Assembly (NCBI GenBank): GCA_963575745.1
Contig: CAUYUJ010012758.1
Coordinates: 37,501-101,500, forward strand
Direction: 5' to 3'
DNA: 64,000 bases
Origin: Prorocentrum cordatum
Taxonomy: Eukaryota; Sar; Dinophyceae; Prorocentrales; Prorocentraceae
A program made the translations under genes and the position numbers. The notes beneath the pieces were generated by a model. It saw nothing but the letters and a program-made list of their open reading frames with translations. It did not search any database and was not told the DNA's origin. Below are positions 32,621 through 41,770 of the stretch, one piece after another (within the stretch, counting starts at the first letter, position 1; every line of letters starts with the position of its first letter).

Positions 32621-32982
32621 TTTGGCCCGAGAGCAGTGCGATTGACCCTTCGCCGAAGTGCCTTTTGGCGCGCGGCTCTCGGGGGGCGCAAACGTGAGCA
32701 CAAAGGACGCTAATGTCGGCAGGCAGGCCGCGCACCAACGTTCGTTCTTGCCTACGTAGGGTCGCCACGGATGCCCGCAGTTTGGTCGGTTCGGCTGCAT
32801 GGCAGTCGGTTGCGTTCGGTCGGTTCGCTTCGGTCGACTGCTGTATCGTTGCTGCGTCGCTGCGCCGGTTATAGTTCCAGACGCTTCGCGTAACCCCACT
32901 GGGACGGCCGCAGCCCGACCGTGACCCGCCGCCGCCGGCGCTTCCGCCTGCGGCTGTAAAAAAAAAAGTAATCCCACTGGGT

Positions 32983-33050
32983 TCCGCAGCCTGGCTCAAG
33001 CCTTGGATCAAGCCATTTTGACTTAGGGAATTTACAACGTGGCTCAAGCC
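32983..33050 (+). other. Tandem relict spliced-leader sequences
   Basis: The dinoflagellate spliced leader ends CCGTAGCCATTTTGGCTCAAG (established knowledge). Here TCCGCAGCCTGGCTCAAG (32983-33000) is that leader with ATTT missing and one substitution. It is followed directly by CCTTGGATCAAG (33001-33012), CCATTTTGACTTAGG (33013-33027) and, after 12 bases, TGGCTCAAGCC (33040-33050). This serial arrangement of truncated leaders is the known scar of repeated cycles of trans-splicing, reverse transcription and reintegration. The first ATG downstream (33071) opens a PPR reading frame. Confidence 0.7.
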
Positions 33051-33070
33051 GCGGTGCCGTGTCTTCTCGG

Positions 33071-33897
33071 ATGCTGGGCATCGGCCGAGGGTCTCGAGAA
33101 GGCGTTATTTCCCGCGAAGCGTCGCAATGGAGCGTAGCATTGCGGTTGCTCCGCGAAGGACTTCGATTAGGTGTGCAACTTGTCCCAGGCCACTACACTG
33201 CGACTGCAAGCGCATGCAGAAAAGGCGGGCAATGGCAACACGTGCTTTCAGTGCTCAGTGACATGTGGGAGGCGAAGCTGGAGCCCAACGTCATCTTCTC
33301 TGCAATGCAGGGACCCGTGCGTGCGAGAAGGGCGAGCAGTGGCAGCGGGCACTTGCGCTGCTGAGCGAGATGTGGGAGGCGAAGCTGGAGCCCGACGTCA
33401 TCAGCTACAACGCTGGGATCAGCGCGTGCGAGAAGGGCGAGCAGTGGCAGCGGGCACTTGCGCTGCTGAGGGCGATGTGGGAGGCGAAGGTGGAGCCCGA
33501 CGTCATCAGCTACAACGCTGGGATCAGCGCGTGCGAGAAGGGCGAGCAGTGGCAGCGGGCACTTGCGCTGCTGAGCGAGATGTGGGAGGCGAAGCTGGAG
33601 CCCGACGTCATCAGCTACAGCGCTGGGATCAGCGCGTGCGAGAAGGGCGAGCAGTGGCAGCGGGCACTTGCGCTTCTGAGCGAGATGTGGGAGGCGATGC
33701 TGGAGCCCAACGTCATCTCTACTACATTGCAGGGCCCAGTGCGTGCCAGAAGGGCGCAGGCTCCATTAACTCATAATCGCCCCGGGCTGGCCCCGGGCCG
33801 CCCCGGGCCGCCCAGGCAGGCCCCTGGACATGTCGAGAAGGCCCCCAGAAGCCCCCAAGACGGCCCCGGAGAGCCCGGAGAGCCCTGGCACGCTTAA
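33071..33897 (+). CDS. PPR-repeat protein, likely a retrocopied gene, frameshifted
   Basis: Pentatricopeptide proteins are helical RNA-binding repeat proteins, mostly acting in plastids and mitochondria. From ATG 33071 the frame reads diverged repeats (SQWSVALRLLREGL; GGQWQHVLSVLSDMWEAKLE). The frame then shifts by one base at about 33292-33315, within a damaged repeat, into four nearly identical 105-bp repeats (SACEKGEQWQRALALLSEMW, AKLEPDVISYNAG). The last repeat is damaged in the same manner (ATCTCTACTACATTGCAGGG) and the frame continues into proline/arginine-rich array sequence, stopping at 33897. The first 220 bases use more AT-rich codons than the repeats. Relict spliced leaders lie 20-90 bases upstream. 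Whether a full protein is made depends on the frameshift. Confidence 0.55.
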
Positions 33898-35880
33898 AGA
33901 TGGGCCCAAGACGCCCGAGATTCGCCCCAGGCGGCCCATGAGGCGTCCAAGACGCCCGAAGAGGCCTCCCAAGAGGCCTCCCAAGAGGGCCCCGAGCGAC
34001 AGAAATCGTTGATTTCTACTGTGTTTTTCGATGTTTTCGGCCTCCTCGCCTCGTCGGCTTCCCGACGCTCCAAGACGGCCCAAGAAGTCCCCCCGACCGC
34101 TCCAAGACGGCCGAAGAGGACCCCAAGAGAGCCCCAAGACGGGCCAGGAGGGCCCCCAGACGGTCCCAAGACGCCCCAGGACGGCCCCAGGACGGCCCAG
34201 GAGGCGCCCAAGACGGCCCAAGAGGCACCCAAGACGGCCCCAGGAGCGGCCCAAGACGGCCCACGACAGCCCAAGAGGCGCCGAGGCGGGTCTCAGACGG
34301 CCCCAAGACGGCCCAAGAGGCACCCAAGACGGCCCGAGAGGGCCCTAAGAGCCCCCCCGGGAGGCCCAAAAGAAGGCCGAAGAGGCTCCGAAACGGCCCC
34401 CACGAAGCCTTCAGTGCCTTCAGAATTCCCTCCAGGAGCGGGGGAGCGGACGAGAGGCGACAGGCATATCGCAGGCAAAAACGCCCCAAGAGATCCCCAA
34501 ACGGCCCCCACGAAGCCCTAAGTGGCCTCAGAATTGCTTCCAGGAGGGGGGGAGCGGACGAGAGGCGACCGGCATATCGAAGGCACAAAAGAACAATGTT
34601 GGACGCTCCGAGGGCCTTCGATGTTTCTCCGTTGGGGAGAGTCGTCGTAGGATCGACGATTGCCGACCGAGGGCAGCGAATCCAGTGGAGGCCCAAGAGG
34701 CCCCCAGGAGCCCAAAAGAGATCCCCAAGAGGTGCCACGGGGCTTAAAAACTGCTTCGAAGCGAGGGGGGCGGACGAGGGGACCGCCTCAGGAGGTTTTG
34801 GACGGTTTTGGGCCTCAAAATCGTCCGCTTTACGACGGTTTTGGAAGGATTTTGGCCTTCTCGCCTTTTCCGCTTTCCGACGCTCGAAGACGGCCCAAGA
34901 GGCCTCCAAGAGCGCCCCAGAACGGCCCAAGAGGTTTCCAAGAGCGCCCCAAGACAGCCCAAGAGGGCCCCAAGACGACCCAAGAGACGCTCAAGACGGC
35001 CCACGAGGGCCCGAAGACAGGCCCAAGAGGGGGCCAAGAGGGGGACCACGGACCGAAAATCCGAGCCTTCCGCCCCAAGAGGGCGCCAGGAGGCCCAAAC
35101 AGGCCCCCAAGAGGCTCCAAGGGGCCGCCAAGAATCCCCCGAAGAGGCCCCAGGAGGCTCCCAAGGAGCCCAAACGAGGCCCCTACAGAGGCCCCAACAG
35201 CTTCCAAAATGGCCCCAAAGAGGCCTCGAGCCCGCCTCCGAGCTTCCTCGCCGCGAGGGTGCCAACACGGCCCCAGACCGGCCCAGGACGGCCCAAGGCG
35301 CGCTCAAGACGGCCCAAGACGATTCCAAGACGGTCCCAGGAGGGTGCGCCCAGGACGGCCCAAGGACGCGCCCGTTCGGGGCCTCAAGACGGGCCAAGAT
35401 GGCAAGAGAGTCCCAGCTGGCAAAAATCGTTAATTTTCCATTGTTTACTGTTACACCCTTTGCGTTTCCCGCCGTTTCGGCGGTCCGATGCACCAAGAGG
35501 CCCCAGAAAGTCCCAGGAGGGTCCGAGGAACCGCCCAGGAAGGCCCCAAGACGGGCCAAGACGGACCCAGCACAACCCAAGGCGCGCTGCGACGGCTCAA
35601 GACGGCTCCAAGACAGCCCCAAGAGGGTGCCAACACGGCCCCTGCTGGGCCCAGGACGGCCCAAGGAGGCGCACAGGAGGGGCCCAAGACGACTCCAAGG
35701 CGGCCTCCTCACGGTCCCAGACGGCTCCAAGACAGCCCCACGAGGACCCCGATGGGCCCAGGACGGCCTACGGACGCGCCCATGAGGGGCCCACGACGAA
35801 CCAAGACGGCCCCATCAGGGCAAACGGCGCCCTCAAGACGGGCCCAGACGGCTCCAAGACGGCCCTTTGAGGGAGTCAAC
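33770..35880 (+). repeat. Phased 10-11 bp array (unit A)
   Basis: Runs of CCCAAGACGG and CCCAAGAGGC alternate at 10 or 11 bases, so AAGA recurs about once per helical turn. Several frames are open on both strands over long distances (PKTAQEAPKTAQE; GPSWAVLGASWAVLG), a consequence of the missing TAA/TAG/TGA words in the unit. Interspersed at about 34004, 34816 and 35420 are 75-bp blocks starting AAATCGTT or AAATCGTC and ending TTTCCGACGCTC-like. Confidence 0.85.
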
Positions 35881-36280
35881 GCGGCCCCACACCCTTCGGG
35901 CGCACACTTGGGGGGGCTGGGAGCTTGCGACAAGTCTCCCACATTCGTTGTCCTGCCCCATTCTGTTCGCCTGGAGGCCTCCTCCAACCCTGTGGGCGAA
36001 CAAGAGGAATCCCAGCGGGACGCCAACCCTGGGGCCCGAAGGCCCCGCGCCGCTTGGGCAGAAGACGAACGCAGGGTCTGACAGGCCAGCTACCGCCCCC
36101 CTTTGCCCGATATGCTGTCCCATTCTGTTCCCCCAGGGGCCTTGGCCAACTCTTCGGGCCAAGCAGACCGGACCCCTGGGACAGCAGCCAATTGATATGA
36201 CCCTGGGACCTCTCCGCATTCTTCGGACGAGCATCTGGGGGGCCCAGGAGATTCGGACATGTCTTCCCCATTCCTTGCCC

Positions 36281-36339
36281 TGTCCCGTTCTGTTCGCCCG
36301 AAGGCCTCCACTGACCCTCTGGGCGAACAGAATGGGACA
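36281..36339 (+). repeat. 19-bp-stem hairpin in unit A
   Basis: TGTCCCGTTCTGTTCGCCC (36281-36299) pairs with GGGCGAACAGAATGGGACA (36321-36339) with one mismatch across a 21-base loop. Two weaker relatives (CCCATTCTGTTCGCC and CCCATTCTGTTCCCCC) lie about 330 and 170 bp upstream. Confidence 0.8.
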
Positions 36340-36645
36340 TGGCGAACAAACCCTCCCATTGGCGGTGATGCGACTGGATCGCACCATCAAGGCGCGCCCG
36401 GAGGTGATGGCCGACCCAACAGCGGTTTCTCTTAAGAGTTCACTGGATTTCAAATTTTCTTGAAGCTCTCTTGGGCCCTCCCTGTAGATCCTTGCGAGCC
36501 TCCCCGGCGCTTTCGGTGGCTTTCCCCGATGGCCTCCCGAGCCCTTCCCCGAGCGCTCCTGAGACGCCTCAGATGGGCTTCGACTTCGACGCACATCCCC
36601 GAGAGACTTCGAAACTGTCCTCAATAGGAGGGGGGTGAACGAGCA

Positions 36646-36990
36646 GTGCGCTGGGCCAAGCTGCTGCAGCGCTGCAAGAGCTCGGACACGAAGGCGCGGT
36701 CTCGCTGCCGCCGCCCGAGCCGCCGCCGTGTTTGTAGATTTTCGGTACAATCTGCGCCGTTCCTCCGAGAACCATTCCAGAAAGATGTCGTGGACGGAGT
36801 CCACGGGTCAGCCCTAGTCTCTACTACATTGCAGGGCCCAGTGCGTGCCAGAAGGGCGCAGGCCCCAATGCACCGAAACCGCCCCGGGCTGGCCCCGGGC
36901 CGCCCCGGGCCGCCCAGGCAGGCTCCAGGACATGTCGGGAGGGCCCCCAGAAGCCCCCAAGACGGCCCCGGAGAGCCCCGGCACGCTTAA
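36646..36990 (+). pseudogene. PPR gene head without PPR repeats
   Basis: The segment RWAKLLQRCKSSDTK...FQKDVVDGVHGSALV is the same leader that precedes real PPR repeats at 39737. Here it runs directly into the damaged repeat tail (STTLQGPVRARRAQAP) and array sequence, so all intact repeats are missing. There is no ATG (the frame opens at a GTG). It looks like the junction product of the tandem duplication. Confidence 0.6.
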
Positions 36991-38965
36991 AGATGGGCCC
37001 AAGACGCCCGAGATTCGCCCCAGGCGGCCCAAGAGGCGTCCAAGACGCCCGAAGAGGCCTCCCAAGAGGCCTCCCAAGAGGGCCCCGAGCGACAGAAATC
37101 GTAGATTTCTACTGTGTTTTTCTATGTTTTCGGCCTCCTCGCCTCTTCGGCTTCCCGACGCTCCAAGACGGCCCAAGAAGTCCCCCCGACCGCTCCAAGA
37201 CGGCCGAAGAGGACCCCAAGAGAGCCCCAAGACGGGCCAGGAGGGCCCCCAGACGGTCCCAAGACGCCCCAGGACGGCCCCAGGACGGCCCAGGAGGCGC
37301 CCAAGACGGCCCAAGAGGCACCCAAGACGGCCCCAGGAGCGGCCCAAGACGGCCCAAGACAGCCCAAGAGGCGCCGAGGCGGGTCTCAGACGGCCCCAAG
37401 ACGGCCCAAGAGGCACCCAAGACGGCCCGAGAGGGCCCTAAGAGCCCCCCCGGGAGGCCCAAAAGAAGGCCGAAGAGGCTCCGAAACGGCCCCCACGAAG
37501 CCTTCAGTGCCTTCAGAATTCCCTCCAGGAGCGGGGGAGCGGACGAGAGGCGACAGGCATATCGCAGGCAAAAACGCCCCAAGAGATCCCCAAACGGCCC
37601 CCACGAAGCCCTAAGTGGCCTCAGAATTGCTTCCAGGAGGGGGGGAGCGGACGAGAGGCGACCGGCATATCGAAGGCACAAAAGAACAATGTTGGACGCT
37701 CCGAGGGCCTTCGATGTTTCTCCGTTGGGGAGAGTCGTCGTAGGATCGACGATTGCCGACCGAGGGCAGCGAATCCAGTGGAGGCCCAAGAGGCCCCCAG
37801 GAGCCCAAAAGAGATCCCCAAGAGGTGCCACGGGGCTTAAAAACTGCTTCGAAGCGAGGGGGGCGGACGAGGGGACCGCCTCAGGAGGTTTTGGACGGTT
37901 TTGGGCCTCAAAATCGTCCGCTTTACGACGGTTTTGGAAGGATTTTGGCCTTCTCGCCTTTTCCGCTTTCCGACGCTCGAAGACGGCCCAAGAGGCCTCC
38001 AAGAGCGCCCCAGAACGGCCCAAGAGGTTTCCAAGAGCGCCCCAAGACAGCCCAAGAGGGCCCCAAGACGACCCAAGAGACGCTCAAGACGGCCCACGAG
38101 GGCCCGAAGACAGGCCCAAGAGGGGGCCAAGAGGGGGACCACGGACCGAAAATCCGAGCCTTCCGCCCCAAGAGGGCGCCAGGAGGCCCAAACAGGCCCC
38201 CAAGAGGCCCCAAGGGGCCGCCAAGAATCCCCCGAAGAGGCCCCAGGAGGCTCCCAAGGAGCCCAAACGAGGCCCCTACAGAGGCCCCAACAGCTTCCAA
38301 AATGGCCCCGAAGAGGCCTCGAGCCCGCCTCCGAGCTTCCTCGCCGCGAGGGTGCCAACACGGCCCCAGACCGGCCCAGGACGGCCCAAGGCGCGCTCAA
38401 GACGGCCCAAGACGATTCCAAGACGGTCCCAGGAGGGTGCGCCCAGGACGGCCCAAGGACGCGCCCGTTCGGGGCCTCAAGACGGGCCAAGATGGCAAGA
38501 GAGCCCCAGCTGGCAAAAATCGTTAATTTTCCATTGTTTACTGTTACACCCTTTGCGTTTCCCGCCGTTTCGGCGGTCCGATGCACCAAGAGGCCCCAGA
38601 AAGTCCCAGGAGGGTCCGAGGAACCGCCCAGGAAGGCCCCAAGACGGGCCAAGACGGACCCAGCACAACCCAAGGCGCGCTGCGACGGCTCAAGACGGCT
38701 CCAAGACAGCCCCAAGAGGGTGCCAACACGGCCCCTGCTGGGCCCAGGACGGCCCAAGGAGGCGCACAGGAGGGGCCCAAGACGACTCCAAGGCGGCCTC
38801 CTCACGGTCCCAGACGGCTCCAAGACAGCCCCACGAGGACCCCGATGGGCCCAGGACGGCCTACGGACGCGCCCATGAGGGGCCCACGACGAACCAAGAC
38901 GGCCCCATCAGGGCAAACGGCGCCCTCAAGACGGGCCTAGACGGCTCCAAGACGGCCCTTTGAGG
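36870..38965 (+). repeat. Phased 10-11 bp array (unit B)
   Basis: Same structure as in unit A, with spacer blocks at about 37097, 37909 and 38513. A 656-codon frame spans it, but it is made of array units and I do not call it a gene. Confidence 0.85.
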
Positions 38966-39371
38966 GAGCCAACGCGGCCCCACACCCTTCGGGCGCACAC
39001 TTGGGGGGGCTGGGAGCTTGCGACAAGTCTCCCACATTCATTGTCCTGCCCATTCTGTTCGCCTGGAGGTCTCCTCCAACCCTGTGGGCGAACACGAGGA
39101 ATCCCAGCGGGACGCCAACCCTGGGGCCCGTGGGCCCCGCGCCGCTTGGGCAGAAGACGGACGCCGGGTCTGACAGGCCAGCTACCGCCCCCTTTGCCCG
39201 ATATGCTGTGCCATTCTGTTCCCCCAGGGGCCTTGGCGAACTCTTCGGGCCAAGCAGACCGGACCCCTGGGACAGCAGCCAATTGATATGACCCTGGGAC
39301 CTCTCCGCATTCTTCGGACGAGCATCTGGGGGGCCCAGGAGATTCGGACATGTCTTCCCCATTCCTTGCCC

Positions 39372-39430
39372 TGTCCCGTTCTGTTCGCCCGAAGGCCTCC
39401 ACAGACCCTCTGGGCGAACAGAATGGGACA
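39372..39430 (+). repeat. 19-bp-stem hairpin in unit B
   Basis: Arms 39372-39390 and 39412-39430 are identical to those in unit A, while the loop differs by one base. Confidence 0.8.
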
Positions 39431-39736
39431 TGGCGAACAAACCCTCCCGTTGGCGGTGATGCGACTGGATCGCACCATCAAGGCGCGCCCGGAGGTGATG
39501 GCCGACCCAACAGCGGTTTCTCTTAAGAGTTCACTGGATTTCAAATTTTCTTGAAGCTCTCTTGGGCCCTCCCTGTAGATCCTTGCGAGCCTCCCCGGCG
39601 CTTTCGGTGGCTTTCCCCGATGGCCTCCCGAGCCCTTCCCCGAGCGCTCCTGAGACGCCTCAGATGGGCTTCGACTTCGACGCACATCCCCGAGAGACTT
39701 CGAAACTGTCCTCAATAGGAGGGGGGTGAACGAGCA

Positions 39737-41068
39737 GTGCGCTGGGCCAAGCTGCTGCAGCGCTGCAAGAGCTCGGACACGAAGGCGCGGTCTCGCTGCC
39801 GCCGCCCGAGCCGCCGCCGTGTTTGTAGATTTTCGGTACAATCTGCGCCGTTCCTCCGAGAACCATTCCAGAAAGATGTCGTGGACGGAGTCCACGGATC
39901 AGCCCTAGTCAGCTACAACGCTGGGATCAGCGCGTGCGAGAAGGGCGAGCAGTGGCAGCCGGCGCTTGCGCTGCTGAGGGAGATATGGGAGGCGAAGCTG
40001 GAGCCCAACGTCATCTGTACTACAATTCCGGGCGAAGCGCGCGCGAGAAGGTCAGGCAGTGGCAGCGCCCCGGGCCGCCCAGAGAGCTCGCGGGCCGCCC
40101 GGAGAGCCTCCGGGCCGCTGCCCGACGGGCCCGGGAGACCCCCGGACCGCTGGCGGACTGATCCAGGATTCCCAGATCGTCCCAAGACGGCCTCAGGAGG
40201 TCCCGAAGACGGCCCAAGACGGTCCAAGAGTGTATCCGAGACGCTTAAGATGGCTTCAAGACGCCTTCAAGACGGCCCGGGACGTGTCCACGAGGCCCCC
40301 AGAGCGCTCGAAGTGTACCTCCAAGAGGGGCCGCAGAAGCCAAAATCGTTGATTTTCTTTGTTTCTTCCGATGTTTCTGGCCTTCTCGCATTTTCGGCTT
40401 TCCGACGCCCCAAGACCGCCCAAGAGGCCCCCCAGACCGTTCCGAGACGGCCCAAGAGGCCTTCAAGACGGCCCCAAGACGGCCCAAGAGGGCCCCAAGA
40501 CGGCCCAGGAGTCGCCCAAGACAGCCCAAGAGGGCCCCAAGAAGTCCCCAAGAGAGGCCCCAGACAGGGACCCGGAACCCCAAGAGGCCCCCAGGAAGCC
40601 CCAAGACGCCCCAAAGAAACGCCGGGACGCTCCCAAGACATCCCCAGGAGGCCCCAGGACGCCCCAAAGAGGCTCCAAGAGGCCCCCCAGAGGCCGCCAA
40701 GCGCCCCCAAAGACCCCCAAGAGGCCCCAAAAGAGGGCCCAAGAGGCCCCAAGACGCCCCCAAACTGCTACCAAGAAGCCCCCAAACTGTCTCCCAGAGG
40801 CTCCCGAGAGGCCAGCCATGAGATCCCAACCAACATCCACGAGATCTCTTACCCATTACCCAGGCCCGCAGCGACATTGCCCGCAGGCCACTACAGCCAG
40901 TTCGGGGGCCCTACGTATACCAGCACCCGCACCCTTGGCTGCATCGGGGGCCTCACCACTGCTCTCTCGGTTCTGCTGGCTTCGATCTGCCAGAGCTCTC
41001 GAGACGGCCATCTCGACGGCCCGAGAACCCCGAGATGGCCCCAGGACCACCCTGCGCGGGCCCGCTGA
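39737..41068 (+). CDS. PPR-repeat ORF fused to phased-array sequence
   Basis: The leader RWAKLLQRCK...DVVDGVHGSALV continues in frame into one well-kept PPR repeat (SYNAGISACEKGEQWQPALA, LLREIWEAKLEPNVI), then a damaged repeat (CTTIPGEARARRSG) and about 300 codons of array-derived PRRPK/QDGPRG sequence. The opening codon is GTG; no ATG precedes the repeat in frame. Only the N-terminal 100 residues look like protein. It may be an exon of a larger gene or a chance read-through. PPR proteins of this repeat type are greatly expanded in dinoflagellates. Confidence 0.4.
   Translation: MRWAKLLQRCKSSDTKARSRCRRPSRRRVCRFSVQSAPFLREPFQKDVVDGVHGSALVSYNAGISACEKGEQWQPALALLREIWEAKLEPNVICTTIPGEARARRSGSGSAPGRPESSRAARRASGPLPDGPGRPPDRWRTDPGFPDRPKTASGGPEDGPRRSKSVSETLKMASRRLQDGPGRVHEAPRALEVYLQEGPQKPKSLIFFVSSDVSGLLAFSAFRRPKTAQEAPQTVPRRPKRPSRRPQDGPRGPQDGPGVAQDSPRGPQEVPKRGPRQGPGTPRGPQEAPRRPKETPGRSQDIPRRPQDAPKRLQEAPQRPPSAPKDPQEAPKEGPRGPKTPPNCYQEAPKLSPRGSREASHEIPTNIHEISYPLPRPAATLPAGHYSQFGGPTYTSTRTLGCIGGLTTALSVLLASICQSSRDGHLDGPRTPRWPQDHPARAR
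40060..40850 (+). repeat. Phased 10-11 bp array, diverged copy
   Basis: The same CCCAAGACGG/CCCAAGAGGC logic with a different unit order, and one spacer block at 40343-40415 (AAATCGTTGATTTTCTTTGT). Upstream, 40060-40150 is CGGGCCGCC-rich. Confidence 0.8.
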
Positions 41069-41170
41069 CGTGGCCCCTTCACTCTGACGGTGCCTGAAAA
41101 CTCTTGAGTTTGCTGATCGCGCCCAGTCCCAGCGCGATTAGCAAAAACCCATTCCTTTTCACGCTTCCAG
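41068..41170 (+). repeat. Left hairpin-bearing flank of the 41.2-41.6 kb array
   Basis: CGTGGCCCCTTCACTCTGAC, CTGAAAAC, then the inverted repeat GTTTGCTGATCGCGC...GCGCGATTAGCAAAAAC, then CATTCCTTTT-ACGCTTCCAG. The same order of phrases returns at 41668-41770. Confidence 0.75.
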
Positions 41171-41219
41171 GTCAGTGCCCCCGGGGCTCCCCGACTGCTT
41201 TCTGAGATCGCCCCTGGAC

Positions 41220-41640
41220 GTGGCCCCTTACACGTCGGCCCCACGCGCGGCCTCCAAACGGGACCCCCAAAGGCGGCCCCCACACAAAGCCTCCGAAGGT
41301 CGCCCCTACCGCCCCAGTAAGCGTGGCCCCTGAACGTCAACCCCACGCGTAGCCCCCAGGCGCCCCCAAACGTGGCCCCAACACACACAGCCCCCAACCA
41401 TTGCCCTCAAACGTGACCGTCATATCTGCCCCCGAACCCCACACCCTCAAACGCGACCGTCACATGTGCCCCCGAACCCCGCACGCGGCCCCCAAACATG
41501 GCCCCCAGCAGGGCCGCGAACGTTGGCCCCAACCATGACACCCTGACGAGACCCCCCAACGTGGCCCTCAAACGAGGCCCCCCAACGTAGCGCCCAACTC
41601 TGGCCCCCACGCGTCCACCCCCCACATCGAACTTCTCGCG
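41220..41640 (+). repeat. GTGGCCCCCAAACG-type degenerate array
   Basis: Irregular units of 15-25 bases built on CGTGGCCCCCAAACG and CCCCCGAACCCC, with a partial 50-base direct duplication (CTCAAACG-GACCGTCA) near 41410-41470. Confidence 0.7.
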
Positions 41641-41667
41641 CACAGGGACTCTGTAAGATCGTTCGGG

Positions 41668-41770
41668 CCCCCTTACTCTGATTGCGTCTGAAAACCTATG
41701 TGTTTCTGCTAATCGCGCCCAGGCCTCGCGCGATTTGCAAAAACACATTACTTTTGACGCTTCCAGTGCT
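41668..41770 (+). repeat. Right hairpin-bearing flank
   Basis: GGCCCCCTTACTCTGATTGC, CTGAAAAC, the inverted repeat TGTTTCTGCTAATCGCGC...GCGCGATTTGCAAAAACA, then CATTACTTTTGACGCTTCCAG. Stem bases differ from the left flank but pairing is largely retained. The next PPR cassette starts at once. Confidence 0.75.

Larger units (their letters stand above)
33716..36817 (+). repeat. 3.1-kb duplication unit A
   Basis: Begins TCTCTACTACATTGCAGGGC inside the last PPR repeat and runs to the phrase ACGGAGTCCACGGGTCAGCC before the same TCTCTACTAC motif at 36818. It contains the damaged PPR tail, a phased array, three CCCATTCTGTTC inverted repeats and the PPR leader segment. The copy at 36818 is offset by 3102 at the start and 3093 after a 9-base difference. 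Confidence 0.9.
36818..39905 (+). repeat. 3.1-kb duplication unit B
   Basis: Second copy of 33716-36817, with only scattered substitutions and short indels by eye (for example GGCCCA to GGCCTA near 38937, and a missing base near 39050). At its right end it is followed by an intact PPR repeat instead of the damaged one. Confidence 0.9.

Noticed and set aside
33171-33776. A second open frame through the PPR repeats (GGEAGARRHQLQRWDQRV)
   Set aside because: It is the PPR repeat read in the wrong frame; the 105-bp unit simply lacks stops there.
36993-38963. A 656-codon open frame, and similar frames of 300-600 codons over the phased arrays
   Set aside because: The array unit contains no stop word in several frames on either strand, so long frames arise automatically. 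The translations are PKTAQE/RRPKRP/GPSWAV repeats, and frames on both strands are equally open.
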